Below the pieces are notes generated by a model. That model ran no database searches and was not told where the DNA came from. It saw only the letters and a list, made by a program, of their open reading frames with translations. 64,000 bases of DNA, from NCBI GenBank assembly GCA_030549335.1, contig CM060189.1, positions 47,090,917-47,154,916 of the forward strand. The letters run 5' to 3'. This DNA is from Pontederia crassipes. Taxonomy: Eukaryota > Streptophyta > Magnoliopsida > Commelinales > Pontederiaceae. Positions 23,294 to 38,800 of this stretch are shown here, in pieces. Both the position numbers and the translations under genes were made by a program. How positions within the stretch are numbered: the stretch's first letter is position 1; each line of letters opens with the position of its first letter.

Positions 23294-25234
23294 TGATGTA
23301 ATTACCAGCTCTATCACCCTTTAAAATTAAAAAAAATGAAATAAAAAAATAGAACAAGAGAATCGGTCTCACACCGATTCTTTCTCCCTCACTCTCCACT
23401 TCCTCTCCCACGACTCCTTCCCCAGACAGAGAAGAGCGGCAGAGATAAAAGGGGGGAGGACGTGAGCTCTCACCCCCTTTGACTCCCCACACTTGGCCGC
23501 CTCCCTCCTCTCTTCTTCTTCCTCTTCTTCGCGATCGGCGAACAAACGGCGGGTGGGCGAACAAGCACCTGACGCACATAGGACGACCCAATGCACCGCG
23601 ACCCTTCCGTGAAGTGTATGCACGCATTCCCGCCTGCTAGGATCGACCGACGACCGGGCACATCGACGACTGATGCACGAAAAATCATGCATTAGTATAG
23701 GCCATTTTATTAACATTTTAGAATGTTTTTATGTTTAGAAAAGGGGAGTTTTGATTTGTCTTCGTATAATTTTATTTAGATTTGATTTTTACGTAAGTCT
23801 AGAAATTATTCATGACAGAATATGAGGAAATGTCGAAATCAAAGTAAGAAAAGACTTAAAATAACTCAGAAGACAGTCAAGGTCGTGACAGATTCTGTCA
23901 TGGCCGTGATAGAAATATTTTTTCAACAGAAATTTGACTTTTTCAGCCTTGACAGCCTTTTGTCACGGCCGTGATAGAGCATTTCACGACTGTGACGGCG
24001 GTCGGTTAGGCCGTTTTAAAGCTATTTTATCCACTTTTGGATATATATTCGATTTCTTTTCTTGGGGGACGAAAAAAATCTATAAAAGGAGGCAAGAGAT
24101 GGCCTAGAAAAACATCCATGGAGCATAGATTTGAAACCTACAAAGAGGCAAAGATCGAGAACAATAACAAAGCTCTGCTGGAAACTCGCGAGAGCACGTG
24201 CACAGTGGCTGCTAGAATTCTTCGTTTTCTTTTCCTAATCTTTTTCATTAGATTTGTTGTTGTTATTCTCATGTAGCATACACCGTTCTTTTTCCTACAT
24301 GTCCGTAACAACCACCGTTCTTGGGGTGCAGGTCCTCTCCCACCTGCATTTCGAAAAGGGTATGATGTAGCATACACCTTCCCTTTCATGGGCATCCTGG
24401 CAACACATGGTATAGAGACACCTCTAGCTTCCCACTTAATTAAGTTGAACATGCATAAGATAACGAATACTAAGGATCTCATAGTAATGTAAAAGATGTA
24501 GTACCACATAGAGCATAACAAAATATGCTAATGTACAACAGAGTAAAATAGGATAGAGTAATATATAGCAAAGTATGATACAGTACAATGTATTGTTAAA
24601 GTAAAGAATAAAGTACAGATCGACATATGTATGGTTCATAGCCTACAGAGATCAAGGTATTGAAACCAGTGAATCAAGTAAATGTTCAATTGATTCTCTT
24701 TTATCAGTATTAACCTTAATCAGATTATCATTTCATCGTCTATGTATGTACTGGGCGTTAGCTTACGGGCATGCCATGCCCCTGCATTGGGATTTTGCAG
24801 GTGAGAACCCTGCTCAGGGAGGAAGTGGATAATGCAGAGCTCCAGGATAGCAGCACATGACTTGCAACGAACCCACAGCTTCCCGCCTTTTTATTTCTGC
24901 ATTTTAATTATTAGACTTTGTAACTAAGAGATATTTGAACTTCCTCTTTTAACCTTACTTATGTAGATATTTCCTTGAACTATTTGAATTACCTGAATTT
25001 TCGTTTTTCTTGAACTATTTCATTCAATGTGACATCTTTTGATTTTCCAATGATATTTCTTCCGCAAACTCCTTTCATTCATTTGTCTCTCTATTATTCT
25101 TATTGCCACGTGTGTCATGTGTTGACTGGTCAAAGTCAAAGAAGTAGTAGGCAGTGTAGCGTTCCTTTAGTCAATCTAACTGCCAGCGTGGCAGGAGGCC
25201 TAATTTTGGGGGCGTTACAGTTTGGTATCAAAGC
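23294..25234 (+). mobile_element. gypsy LTR followed by a primer-binding site
   Basis: The LTR starts TGATGTAATTACC directly after the gypsy polypurine tract and appears to end GGGGGCGTTACA at 25219. Immediately after comes TGGTATCAAAGC (25223-25234), one base off the initiator-tRNA primer-binding sequence. An LTR with internal sequence on both sides implies an internal-LTR-internal arrangement, as left by unequal recombination. The interior contains GTCACGGCCGTGATAG-like short palindromes near 23890-23990, and a possible second LTR start (TGATGCACGAAAA) near 23671, so more than one repeat may be present. Confidence 0.6.
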
Positions 25235-25349
25235 CGACCTCGCGTGCTCACTTGAGTCATATGGGGAAGACAGGCCACGAGCCAATACGGGTCACAGGCT
25301 AATACGGACCCCGCTCAACAAGGACGTTGAGCCCTTTATGGGGGAAGAT

Positions 25350-26235
25350 TGTAACGACCTGAGGTATAAAGACAAAGATGGTTTGATGAATAATCCCACA
25401 TGGGCGAAACACTAAGCTGGTCATGGACTTATATGTAGCTACCCCTTTATCTATCAAAATGAATTTTAAATTCGTGCGGGTCGATGGCCCAAAATGAACA
25501 ATATCTTGATTGGGCCGAAGGTGTTACATAATATGTGCTCCAAAATTTTAGACGAACAAAAGAAAATGTCCAACGTTCCTTGTGCTAGTATGGTCGGCAA
25601 CTTAATGTATCATATATTGTGTATTCTGCTAGATATATATTTTGTCATGGATCTAGTTACTTGGCATCAAGTAAATCCTAGAATCCAAGTTGGAAGATGG
25701 TGAATAGAATCATAAGATACCTCAAGAGAATTGCATATCTCGAACTATATATCATGGAGGAAGTCTACGACTGATTGGTTTCAATGATGTTGATTGGACT
25801 AGTGTGGTTGATGAATAGAAATCCACATTCAAATACACCTTCTTACTTGGTAATAGTGCGGTTATGGGAGTAATAAGAAATAAAATTGTATAATGTTGTC
25901 AACTATGAAGGTAGAATTCATTGCTCTTTCAATAATAGTACAAAATGCTTTATGGCATAAAATGGTTCCTTCAAAACTTAAGATTATTTTAGAATTCAAT
26001 GAAGAAAATGATCCTTCATAGTGATAATCAAGCAACTATTGCTTATGTGAAGTATAAAAAATACCACTGTAAAAGAAAATATATCGATACAAAGTACAAA
26101 TTTGCGTGAGACAAAGAACTCAAAGAGGAGACCTCAATTAAGTATGTATCAATACACAAAATGATTGCTAATCTACTCATTAAATTATTACTTAAGAAGA
26201 CATCTTGAAATATGTAAATGTCTTGGGGCTATATA
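25350..26235 (+). mobile_element. Relic of a second copia element (RT end/RNase H)
   Basis: After an LTR-like start (TGTAACGACCTGAGG at 25350), plus-strand sequence at 25530-25700 reads KMSNVPCASMVGNLMYHILC, then LDIYFVMDLVTWHQVNP, the copia RT/RNase H junction. It continues as RYLKRIAYLELY and GFNDVDWTSV near 25715-25800, with stops, to about 26230. No intact frame, LTR pair or duplication could be found. Confidence 0.7.
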
Positions 26236-26239
26236 AAAT

Positions 26240-29590
<3,351 letters not shown>

Positions 29591-29597
29591 ATTTCTC

Positions 29598-32500
29598 TTA
29601 CCCTCTCAGCCAGGTATTCCTGTACGACGAGTTATCACGTAGTGATGCATCATGTGCCTTGTACTCCATCAAGTAGCTGTGAGGCAGTTTGAGGTGTCGT
29701 TTGATTGAGTCTCTCAGCGCCATCACAGCCTGTTCATGCAAAAGTTTGTAATCATGTTTAACATTCAGGATGCAATGAAGATGCATGATACCATATAACA
29801 GTAAGATGATGGTACAATACCTGATGATCCGATGCATTTCGGTTCCAAACACTAAGAATGTCCTCATTAAAACGTATGCTTAATACAGCACCACAAATGT
29901 CATCACCATATTCAAGTTGATCACCAACTAATGCCAATACCTACAAAGAATCCACGTGAGAATCATCCCAAGACCAAATGACTTAAATACATATTTCATC
30001 ACAAGCTCAAATGACTTAAATACAAATCAATACACGTCTTAAGTTCCCCAAGAAAACATAAGTTTATTTTGACTAGCCATATTGCAACGTGACATAAATA
30101 GTATTCATCTTCACCACTTTCTTCTGAATTTGTTCTTGTGACTAGCATTTATATTTTTTTAAACAAGTGACTAACATTCATAAATAAAAAGTGCCAAAAT
30201 GTTGCAGTACTTGGGATATTTGGGTCACATAATCCCATGATAAATGACATACTTCACTGCAACAAGAACTGACCTTCATGTTTTCACACAGTTCGGAAGG
30301 GCACTTTTTTTTTGGCAAGACAAGAGTGCCTTCTCAGACATTTTTGATGAATCATATTTTATCAAAGCTTTAGAAGGAGATGTTCGTATTGTGCGAGAAT
30401 TGCCGAAAGAGTTGGAATCAGTTCCAAGGGCTCGCAAACATTTCACTTCCTGGTCTGGTGTGGGCTATTATGAGGAGATGGCTCACCTATGGAAAGACTA
30501 TCAGGTTTGATATCTTCTTCTAAAAGCTTAGGAATCCGTTGATTCTGGGCTAGTGCTTGTGAGGAACTGAGAATACACACTGGGATTTGCATTGAAAATT
30601 AGTACTCCACTGCCCCATAAAATCGGGGAAACTTGATTCAGCAGTTCAGTTGTTCTCTCGCAACCTAAATGACATCTTGTAAGATATGCCTTCAGAAATC
30701 AATTCTTCTCGGGAAGATCAAGATGCATTTAATTAGTAAGAAACCCGTAAAGTAAAACATGTTGGGAGGAACCTTCTTTAAGATGACATCGTAAGGAGAA
30801 AGAAAACGTTGAAGATGATTTCCCCTTCTTCTTATTAATGTTAGAGTACAATCACGGATGCTAAGCTTCAGAGAATCCTTAATAACTGAAAAAAAAAATC
30901 TAACTGCTCTAATATGGTGTTTGGATACATGCATGTCTCATGTTAAAAGCATCAGAGTGCTGTGAACTCTGTGTTTCACAGTTCATTATTGCCATGTCCA
31001 GTGGCAGGTCACCAGAATCTGGCCATTTCCTTATAAAAAATGCTTTGGCCTATAGATTTCTCCTGCTAAGATTTTTTTTTTTGAGAGGATACTGCTAAGA
31101 AATTAGAAAATATTGGTGCTATCTGTCTTCAACGACATATTTCTTTACCCACCTATTTGGTTATGAAGCTTACGATAGTCTGCAATAAAGTCGATATTTG
31201 AAAAGGTTGTATGCGATTATTGAATTGTTTTCTTTTAATTACAAGGCCCAGTAATCAGCTCCGCCTATGTTTAATAGCCGGTCCCAAGCCCGGATAAAAG
31301 AGGAGGGTTGTGTTAGGCCCCGACAGCCAGCGTAAAACCCTGTCGCATCTCATGAACATGGATCAACAAATATACTAATAGAGCGGAATGACGTCGTATG
31401 ATCCATGTAGCCGACCCCACCTAGTGGGATAAGGCTTTGTTGTTGTTGTTGTTGTTGTAATTAATTGCATTCACCTTGCACAAGTAGCTGTAAATGCCGA
31501 CTTTATCTACATTTTATTTTCATTCACAAAAGAAACCGCCAATATGAAATTTCATTCTTACACATAAGCTTCCATAATAAGCAGCAAAAGGCCAAATTGC
31601 TTTAAGCCCTGAGAATTGTTGGATGTATTCCTTTAACTTTCATTCTGATCATGAAAATACTGGCAAAGAAACATATTTAAAGGAAACCTGCAATTATTGG
31701 CTCACAATCTTTTCAGATAAAACAAACACATTTGAATAGCAGAATCAACAGAAAAAATCAGCCCATAAATTCAAAGATCAAGCCAGCATGCTTTCTTTTG
31801 TACATCAGGCTATATCGAGCTATCTAAGAAAGCAAGACTGCATATCAGGAGAGTTATCTATTATATATATGTGTGACTGATAACAAGATGACAAAGGGTG
31901 ATGCATCAGACTAATTATTGATATATATGTACATGCATACGCACAAATGGATGATTAGCCTTTTCAACTCATCCTTTTATCCTTAGAAAAAGGTTCTAAC
32001 TAAAGTGAAATTAATACTTTGACCATTGCTAAAGATTGAGCCCATGCCGCACACATACGATGATAACCTAACTCTAACCAGCGGCTTAAAGCTGCTTGTT
32101 TTAATGAATCTAACCCACCGTAGGGGCCAAATCCAGTTAATACACGAACACATCAGTTATATGTCCGTCCGCCTGCACAGGCACATGCATGCAAGCCCAC
32201 ACACACTTATGTGGATATACATTATGTGTTACATGCTCCGAAAGCATAGCCCACACATGTGGATAATTGAAGAGAAAAAACAATTATCATAGCAAAATTG
32301 CATAGCAAAATTACCGAGAGAGAAAAAACAATATGGGAACTCTAAGAAGAAATGTGAGAACAATTATCATATTTCTGGTGAGTTTTTAAGAATTATTTAA
32401 ATTTGATGACGAATTTCTCATTAAGGGGGTAGAATGTAGCACTTAGGTTCATCCTATTGGAGCCCCCAAACCCACTCAAATCTTTCATATGATGCTATAT

Positions 32501-32952
32501 AAACCCACCCTAGCTCATCTTTGCTTCTTTTATCCCATTATCTGAGCTCCAACCTTGGAATATCAACCCCCTTAAGCCATAATACCAGATTAAGATGAGA
32601 TTGGTCCATCTTACAGCAGCTAATTGGCAAGGAAAGGCAGAGGAATTGGTGCAGAAGAAGGTGCTAACTGCTGGTCCTAGTTGGGGAGAAAGAAAAAGAA
32701 GCTCTAAGGAGAAGAGAGGGAGAAGACGCCATTAGCGAGGCACTTGAGCTTTAAAAGTAGGAGAAAGAAAAGGAAGAAGCTCTAAGGAGAAGAGAGGAAG
32801 ACACCATTAGCGAGGGCCTTCAGCTGTAAAAGTAGGTATGTAAGGGGATCTCTGCCTTGGCTATGTGCAAAGAGACTCTCATGAAAATGATAGCTTTAGT
32901 TTTATGGTTTTATTCTATGCCTAAGTCTTGATGATATGAAAACTGATCATGC

Positions 32953-32983
<31 letters not shown>

Positions 32984-35782
32984 ATCACTGAGGGTTAAAC
33001 ACCATGTACATGTGGATATGCTCTCCAAAAGAGAGCGACAAAAAGGAAGAGAATAAGTACTAACCAAAACCCCACTCCTGAAGAAGACGAAAAATGTGAT
33101 GTACAATATTATCCACCTGACATCTCTCCCCACAGAAAATAACATGGTTGCGTTGCAGCCGGATGGCCCAGGCACCGGCCAAAAAGGTCGCCATTGGAAC
33201 TCGCCCTGTCTCTATCTGTCAAAACCCCTCAAAGCCCGCCGAAAATTCTCAACTGCCGGAGATATGAAATCCACAATGCTCATCTGATACCAATCCTCTC
33301 GGGACACCCGACAACCGAAAAATAGGTGGATGACGTCCTCCTCCATCTCCCCACATAAAGCACAAGAAGTGTCTGCGTGGGGTGCCCAACGTGTCCTATA
33401 TACTCTAGGTTTAAGCATGCTAGATTATGTTGAAACGCAATGTGATGGTCCTCTATGAGTGTCACGCATGTTATTGTGTTGTACCTAAAAAACTATAGCA
33501 TGTGGAAAATTCGATGTTGTATTGTACCCAAAAGCTTAGATGAAAAAACCTACTGGGGGAGCAAGACATCATGCGATATTAAGACCTTTTTATTGGCAGA
33601 GAAATGCTTAAGTGGAAGCTTAATAGAAAGCAAAAATATCAGAGAGACCATGTCAGTAATGCATCGACCGCCTAAAGTTTGATAAATAGGTACTCGTCGA
33701 ATTTCATTATGCAAAAGACATGGCTCTTTATGAATTTCTTGAGGTGGCACCTCATGAAGGAATAAAATGAGTATGATTTTAGACATCAAGTTTTAAGCTG
33801 GGATCCCGCTAGAATTCATTTTCAAATACAAAGAAAATGATAGCACACACTAATACTGACAAAATTGCAACAATAAATTAATAGTTCAGCTCAGTCACAT
33901 TAAATTGATCATATGCAAGCAAACAAAGACAACAGGTTAAGCTTACTAAAATCTTCCCAGAGAGAGGCATGTTTGTTTGCGCAGTTGGATTCTCAGCTTT
34001 GAACTTTGTTGTCTACCTCACTAGCTAAGTTCATATGAACAATGCCTTGGAGTATCAAATTTACTGCTAACTTACCTTTGACATTCTAGACACCATTCGT
34101 TACTTGGTTGGATGCATTTCTCATATGCATCAATTATTAAGTTTTAATACTCAGTTAAAAAACTGTGAATAAAAGATTTTTTTACACAAAAAAGGATGAC
34201 TAACAGCTTGTAACCATCCATATATTACACAAAAAGGGGATGAACTTAAGAGAATTTGAAAGTTTAGTTGTTCTTGAATACTTGTACCAAGTGATAAATC
34301 CATCAGGGGCACCGTGAATAATGAGGCCACTGAGCACAATTACAAAATTGTCTGAGATCAGCATTTACAGTGAACCTCAAAGCTTTCAATAAGTTTCATC
34401 AGTTCTTCAGTCCATAGAATTATGCTAAACTCCACAAATAGACTGGTTGCAAATTGGTGCTCACAAATTTTGACAAAATTTTCTGCAGACTAACTGCTAA
34501 TGTTATTTTTTAAAATGCAATTGAATACTGTAAATAAAGGTTGGAAGCAGTTCAATTCTGAATTTATTTTCTTAATTAAATCTAGACCTAATCGCAGTCC
34601 AATAAGTTTACCACCATGTAAATTTGAAATATCACCCTCACATATGTCAGGGTGGCTGAATTTCCCACTTATGCTCTTAGCATTACAAAAAAAGATAACA
34701 AAGAAATTTTTTGTCTTAAAAGGAAGTAATAAAGGACAATTACAATTGTCAACAGAAAAAAAGAAACATATTTAGAAATCAAATGGTATAAGCAAAAATG
34801 AAATCACTCACCAAGTCCTCCCAGAAGCGGCCTGAAACAGCTTTTTTAAACCGTACTATCCACTTGCCACCATTGCAATTTGCAGCATCCTGTTCAAATC
34901 AGATTTCATTTAAGGAAACAAAGTAGTACATGATGTGACTTGCTTTCTCAAACTATATATACAAGTAGATCTCCCTTATTTTTTCTTCTTATATGAGTTG
35001 CTCTTTCAATCTTAGTTTTCTGATGCATAATTGCACACAAACTACGAGGAAACATACCTCCCACAGTGGCCGAATGCCATCTTTGAAAAGATGCAGATCT
35101 GTTGGACTTGGTAGTGAAGAAGGTCGTGCCAGATGGCAATAACACATCCAGAAACCTTCGACCTGTTAGCACATTCTCATTCATATATCAAACTACATCA
35201 GAGTTCCAGCACATGAATTCGAACCAGTCGAATGATGGAACACAAACAGGCACGACATTCATATAAGCAAAATCATACCGTACTGAATTCCACAATCTTT
35301 TTTATATTATCTTCGTATGATGTCTGAGAACGCACTCCAGGTGTTCGACGAGTGTACCAAAAGACAAACTTATGCTGAAAGAGCAGATTCATTTCAATTC
35401 GGGTTAGAAATAAAAAAGACGTTATTTTGAACAGATTTTATACATGTTATAGCAATGATTTGTGTGAAGTATTCTTGGATTAGGATAAAGACCCACATAA
35501 AAAGAACCAAGAAAAGAACGGATTGTCTCACAAACATCAAACAAGAAATTCTAAAAAGAAGAAAAAAAAGACATCATCCATTTCCAGATATCATTCGGCA
35601 ATCCGAAAACAAGGATATAAAAAAAACACCTTTAAGGGATGGAGGCCGGCTTTGAGCTCGCGAGCGTAGCGCTCTCTCTCGTCGACTTCGGTCTCCGCGT
35701 CGGCAGAGGGAGAGCCCGTGGAAGTGGGTGGTGGAGAGGGACCGCCGACATCGAGTTCCTTCTTCTCCAGAGACGTCTCCAT
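29598..35782 (-). CDS. nCBP: nCBP, eIF4E-family cap-binding protein (6 exons)
   Basis: nCBP is the plant class-II eIF4E homologue (4EHP type) that binds the mRNA m7G cap. Six exons on the minus strand join in frame: 35782-35630, 35374-35279, 35162-35058, 34889-34812, 29940-29821, 29729-29598, giving 227 residues and stop TAA at 29598-29600. All five introns are GT-AG and all junctions lie between codons. Visible segments in order: acidic N-terminus (METSLEKKELDVGG), HKFVFWYTRRTPGVRSQTSY, VEGFWMCYCHLARPSSLPSP, FKDGIRPLWE, GGKWIVRFKKAVSGRFWEDL, RFNEDILSVWNRNASD and the conserved end LRDNSSYRNTWLRG. The cap-binding residues expected for this class are covered: the Tyr in FWYTRR that replaces the first Trp of canonical eIF4E, the Trp in LWE (residue 117 of the joined protein) and the Trp in SVWNRN. 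Start at 35782 gives the family's usual length (about 220 residues); an upstream in-frame ATG at 35890 is possible but adds basic, unconserved sequence. Intron 4 is 4.9 kb, swollen by repeats. Confidence 0.96.
30307..30504 (+). pseudogene. O-fucosyltransferase family exon fragment inside nCBP intron
   Basis: Plus-strand sequence, antisense to nCBP, encodes FFWQDKSAFSDIFDESYFIK, VRIVRELPKELESVPRARKH and SWSGVGYYEEMAHLWKDYQ. This matches the internal part of plant GDP-fucose O-fucosyltransferase family proteins (the FW-D-SxFxDIFD...FI...V-IV--LP pattern followed by SWSG..YY). The fragment ends exactly at a splice-donor-like CAG/GTTTGA at 30504/30505, as an original exon would, but neighbouring exons (DSRLANN...) were not seen. 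It is therefore a copied or captured piece, not a gene. Source and mechanism are unknown. Confidence 0.75.
31273..31458 (+). mobile_element. Au-like SINE in nCBP intron 4
   Basis: It starts AATAGCCGGTCCCAAGCCCGG and ends GGGATAAGGCTTTG(TTG)n. It is longer than the copy at 9881 because it keeps ATACTAATAGAGCGGAATGACG. It lies antisense to nCBP. A clean target-site duplication was not found; the sequence after the tail is AATTAATTG. Confidence 0.85.
32380..32940 (+). mobile_element. gypsy 3' end and LTR start in nCBP intron 4
   Basis: ATGACGAATTTCTCATTAAGGGGGTAGAA, the polypurine-tract context of Ty3/gypsy elements, is followed by an LTR-like start TGTAGCACTTAGG near 32435 and a GCTATATAAACCC promoter-like box near 32494. 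A duplicated GAGAAGAGAGGAAGACACCATTAGCGAGG-type segment occurs at 32710-32740 and 32789-32815. No coding part remains and the right border is unknown. It is antisense to nCBP. Confidence 0.6.
32955..32983. repeat. (TA)n microsatellite
   Basis: About 14 TA units following a GTGTG start, within nCBP intron 4. Confidence 0.9.
33055..33690 (-). mobile_element. LINE (L1-type) 3' fragment in nCBP intron 4
   Basis: On the minus strand, sequence at 33212-33418 encodes RWAPHADTSCALCGEMEEDV then IHLFFGCRVSREDW, the zinc-binding domain that follows reverse transcriptase in plant L1 LINEs (C-x2-C...H-x4-C). In a neighbouring frame, 33060-33190 gives AWAIRLQRNHVIFCGERCQV then VHHIFRLLQEWGFG, the usual LINE C-terminal tail. 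The upstream part at 33420-33690 is homologous to 36890-37320. It is frameshifted and truncated. Confidence 0.75.
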
Positions 35783-35894
35783 TTTCCGTCTGTTCCCCGA
35801 TGGTTCGCCCCTCGATTGTTTGCCCTTTCTTTGAGCTCGATTCCTTTGAACCCGATATTTTTTTTCTCCTTTTTCAGGGCCCAACTCCACTGTA

Positions 35895-35898
<4 letters not shown>

Positions 35899-35941
<43 letters not shown>
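35899..35941. repeat. (TA)n microsatellite just upstream of nCBP
   Basis: About 21 TA units, about 120 bp upstream of the assigned start codon, so in the likely promoter or leader of nCBP. Confidence 0.95.
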
Positions 35942-35943
<2 letters not shown>

Positions 35944-36269
35944 CTTTACACGATTAAAAAATAATATTAATGTTTTTCATAGTTAAATTTCATCAAAATT
36001 TAATTATAATATGAATACATACTATTATAAAATATGTTAATAACATAAATTTCAAATTATGCTCATAGGTCACTTTAAAAAAAGTAAGAACCTTTTCAAA
36101 ATTATAAAGTTTAGTCATAAATAAAATTATTACAAAAATCTATCTTTTATATTGTTATATGCACATGTATGTGTATTAGATTTTTACTATTATTTTCTTA
36201 TTATTAATGTAGATCTTAATACAATTGTAAACTCTAACTAACTCTTATGTTATAGAGATGCTCAACAAA

Positions 36270-36525
36270 TTGGGGCGGGGAAGTTGTTTGTCCCATACGA
36301 GAGTCTCGCTAATATAAATGATTTTAGAACTTTTGTTTCTCGTTTTCTATTGGAGTCCTTATATAAATTTGATGATGGTTGAGTTATTCCGCATCGTTTG
36401 TAATCATCAATATTCTACAAAAAAGTCATCATCGTCTAAGTACATAGCATAATTTAAAGTGAACATCATAAATCTTGTGTGTTCTTGTCTATGTGTGAAT
36501 TATTTTCTCTCCCTTTTTCATAGAA
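36270..36525 (+). mobile_element. Worn LTR related to the copia at 15096
   Basis: Matches the copia 3' LTR in order: ATTTTAGAACTTTTGTTTC, GTATTGGAGT-like, TTATATAAATTTGATGATGG, GTAATCATCA-TATTC and a terminal CTCTCTCCC-TTTT-CATAG. The following AAATTGGCATATG looks like a decayed AACTGGTATCAG primer-binding site. The 5' end of the LTR is missing. Confidence 0.65.
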
Positions 36526-36889
36526 ATTGGCATATGTTATTTTTACAAAAAAATGTGAAATATGATGCACACATAGTTCTTTCCAATATTCAATTTAGAG
36601 CATGGTTAATATTTAGGTATGGCTATGATTAAAACATCATCCTCTCTGTGGACTTAGTATCTTTAATATTTAAGCTAACTGTGGCACACGATCATTTATT
36701 TACAATAACAAATTGCTATCAATTTTGTGCAAAAATAATGGAAACTTCAATAATAAAACAAATTTAATCAAGGGACAAAAAAAAGAGAGGGCATACTACA
36801 ACTATCAATGCAAGCTTTGATTATTTGTTCTAGCCACAACAGCCAGATGACGAACACATAGGGAGCAAGTTGAGGACAACTCACAAGGA

Positions 36890-37320
36890 GTCATGCGTCA
36901 CACTTGTGTCCTACAATCCACGTACAACCATGGATGCCAAGATATGTGGCTGATCGTATGACAATTGAGTTTTTGAATGCAAGCAGGAGAGGAGGTGTTG
37001 ATGATATGACAATTGAGATTTTGCATTCTTAAATGAAGAACCTTGGTATGACCATACAACCCTAAGTTTAATAATGCTAGATTGTGATGAAATGCAATGT
37101 GATGGTACTCTGTGTGTGTCATGCATGTTGTTGTCTTGTATCTAACTATTATATTTGGCAAAATTTGTGTTGTATTGTACCCAAAAAGCTTAGAGGCAAA
37201 AAATGCTAGGTTCAGCTCTCTATCAAGGTCCGTACATTTGAAAGTAACCACCAGACAATGGCGATGGTCCTCCTCATCTTGGATTTCCGAACCAATGCCC
37301 AACTACCCAATAGTATGAGA
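36890..37320 (-). mobile_element. LINE-related relic
   Basis: Similar to 33410-33690, sharing GCTAGATT(A)TG-TGAAA-GCAATGTGATGG and TTGTATTGTACCCAAAA-GCTTAGA. No intact frame. It is probably another truncated copy of the same LINE family. Confidence 0.5.
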
Positions 37321-37859
37321 GAATAGACTAGTACTTCTGTGAAAGCCTTTGTATTCAAACATTCCATTATTAATATAAATCAATGCTTTCACTAATTATA
37401 GTAAATTTTTCAATGAAGCTTAGCGAGGCAACTCACATCATATGTCTCTTTAGAGCTCCACGACCCTTCGGACGAGTGCTCTCATGACATCTTATTTGCG
37501 CTCCCTCATGCCAAGTAGCAAAATGCTCCACATAAGCGAACTTTCATATGAGTGTTCTCAAGACTTCCACTAAATACTCAAATAGGCTTGGGTAGATGCA
37601 CCTTTGTAATTAGTCTCATCATGATCCATGATGCTTAATGCACTATACCAATCTTGTTGCATGTCTTACCATGTTCTGCCAAGTGTTGTCACTGCACGCA
37701 TCTTGCTCAGTTGGCATTCAGTCTACCATAAGAATATAACTATGTACACAAGTTGCAAGCCCTCCATGATGCAATAACGAAGGAATCTAAGGACAAGATT
37801 TAAGCTCCATGAAATACACTCAGTAAATGACCATGGAAGTGGCATCAATCCATCCTATG

Positions 37860-38800
37860 ACAAATGACTAAATGATGTTTCAAGGCCATGACCCTATAAG
37901 GGTGAGCACTCGTCCAAGGATATGAAAGACCTTTTGTGGAATGTATGGATATACATCAAGGCCAAGGATCTCACCCCAAAATATTTGATGATCATGACCG
38001 CTTCATTCTTTCTACATGATACAATGAGCCTAAGAAAGTGCTACATGTGTGAGGTGGTGATGTGCAACCGATTGATACATATGCAGAGTTTGTAGAGCAA
38101 CTCAACGCATACTTCTTCCCCAAAAATTAAATTTGGAACCAGCATGACACTCTTACATATCCAACAAATGTGAACCCTAAAGGACTATGCCAAAAACTTC
38201 TTCACTTCCATAATTTCGTAGTATATGAAGCAATCTACCAAGTATGATTTGCAAGTGGTCTCAAGCCTTAGGCCCCTGCACAAAGTTGGATTTGATGCAT
38301 CAACCTCCAAGGTCTAGTTGATGTTGTCAAATATATGAAAGAACCCACAAGGCAAACTCCATCATCATTCGAACCCTCGGCTATGGCAAATGTGGCAGAA
38401 GGCTCATGCCTAATTTCCAAGGAACAACAAAGAAGGCCAATTCATTGTTACATCTATGACAAAAGAAGAACAATATTCAGGAATTTATCATTTTCCTCAA
38501 GTCGCACAGGACAATAGACTATGCAAAGCATGCCCCTTTTGTCCCAATCTTTCATCTAATTATGAGGAAATAAAAGAAAAGATCACTAAAGAGGATACAT
38601 CACCAAAGGTCAATGCTGACATGCATCTCCTCAACTCAATGTTGGTCTCGTCAACATCGAAGAAAGGAGGATTTCTCCACATGAAGGTCTTCATGCAAAG
38701 AAAAGAACTCAATGGTATCATCATCACAAGACCTCCAACCTCTTCACTTTTATAGTTGTCTCAAAGTGTTTGAAGCTAGTTGTATCATGGGATCCCACAA
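37860..38800 (+). mobile_element. Degenerate gypsy gag/protease relic
   Basis: Short plus-strand stretches with stops resemble gypsy gag: FVEQLNAYFFPKN near 38085-38130 followed by ASGLKPLAPAQ near 38255-38290, then LQGLVDVVKYMKEPTRQTPS (about 38310-38370). Near 38635-38700 LLNSMLVSSTSKKGGFLHMK resembles the segment before the aspartic protease, but the D-S/T-G motif is not visible. No zinc knuckle survives. Confidence 0.55.
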
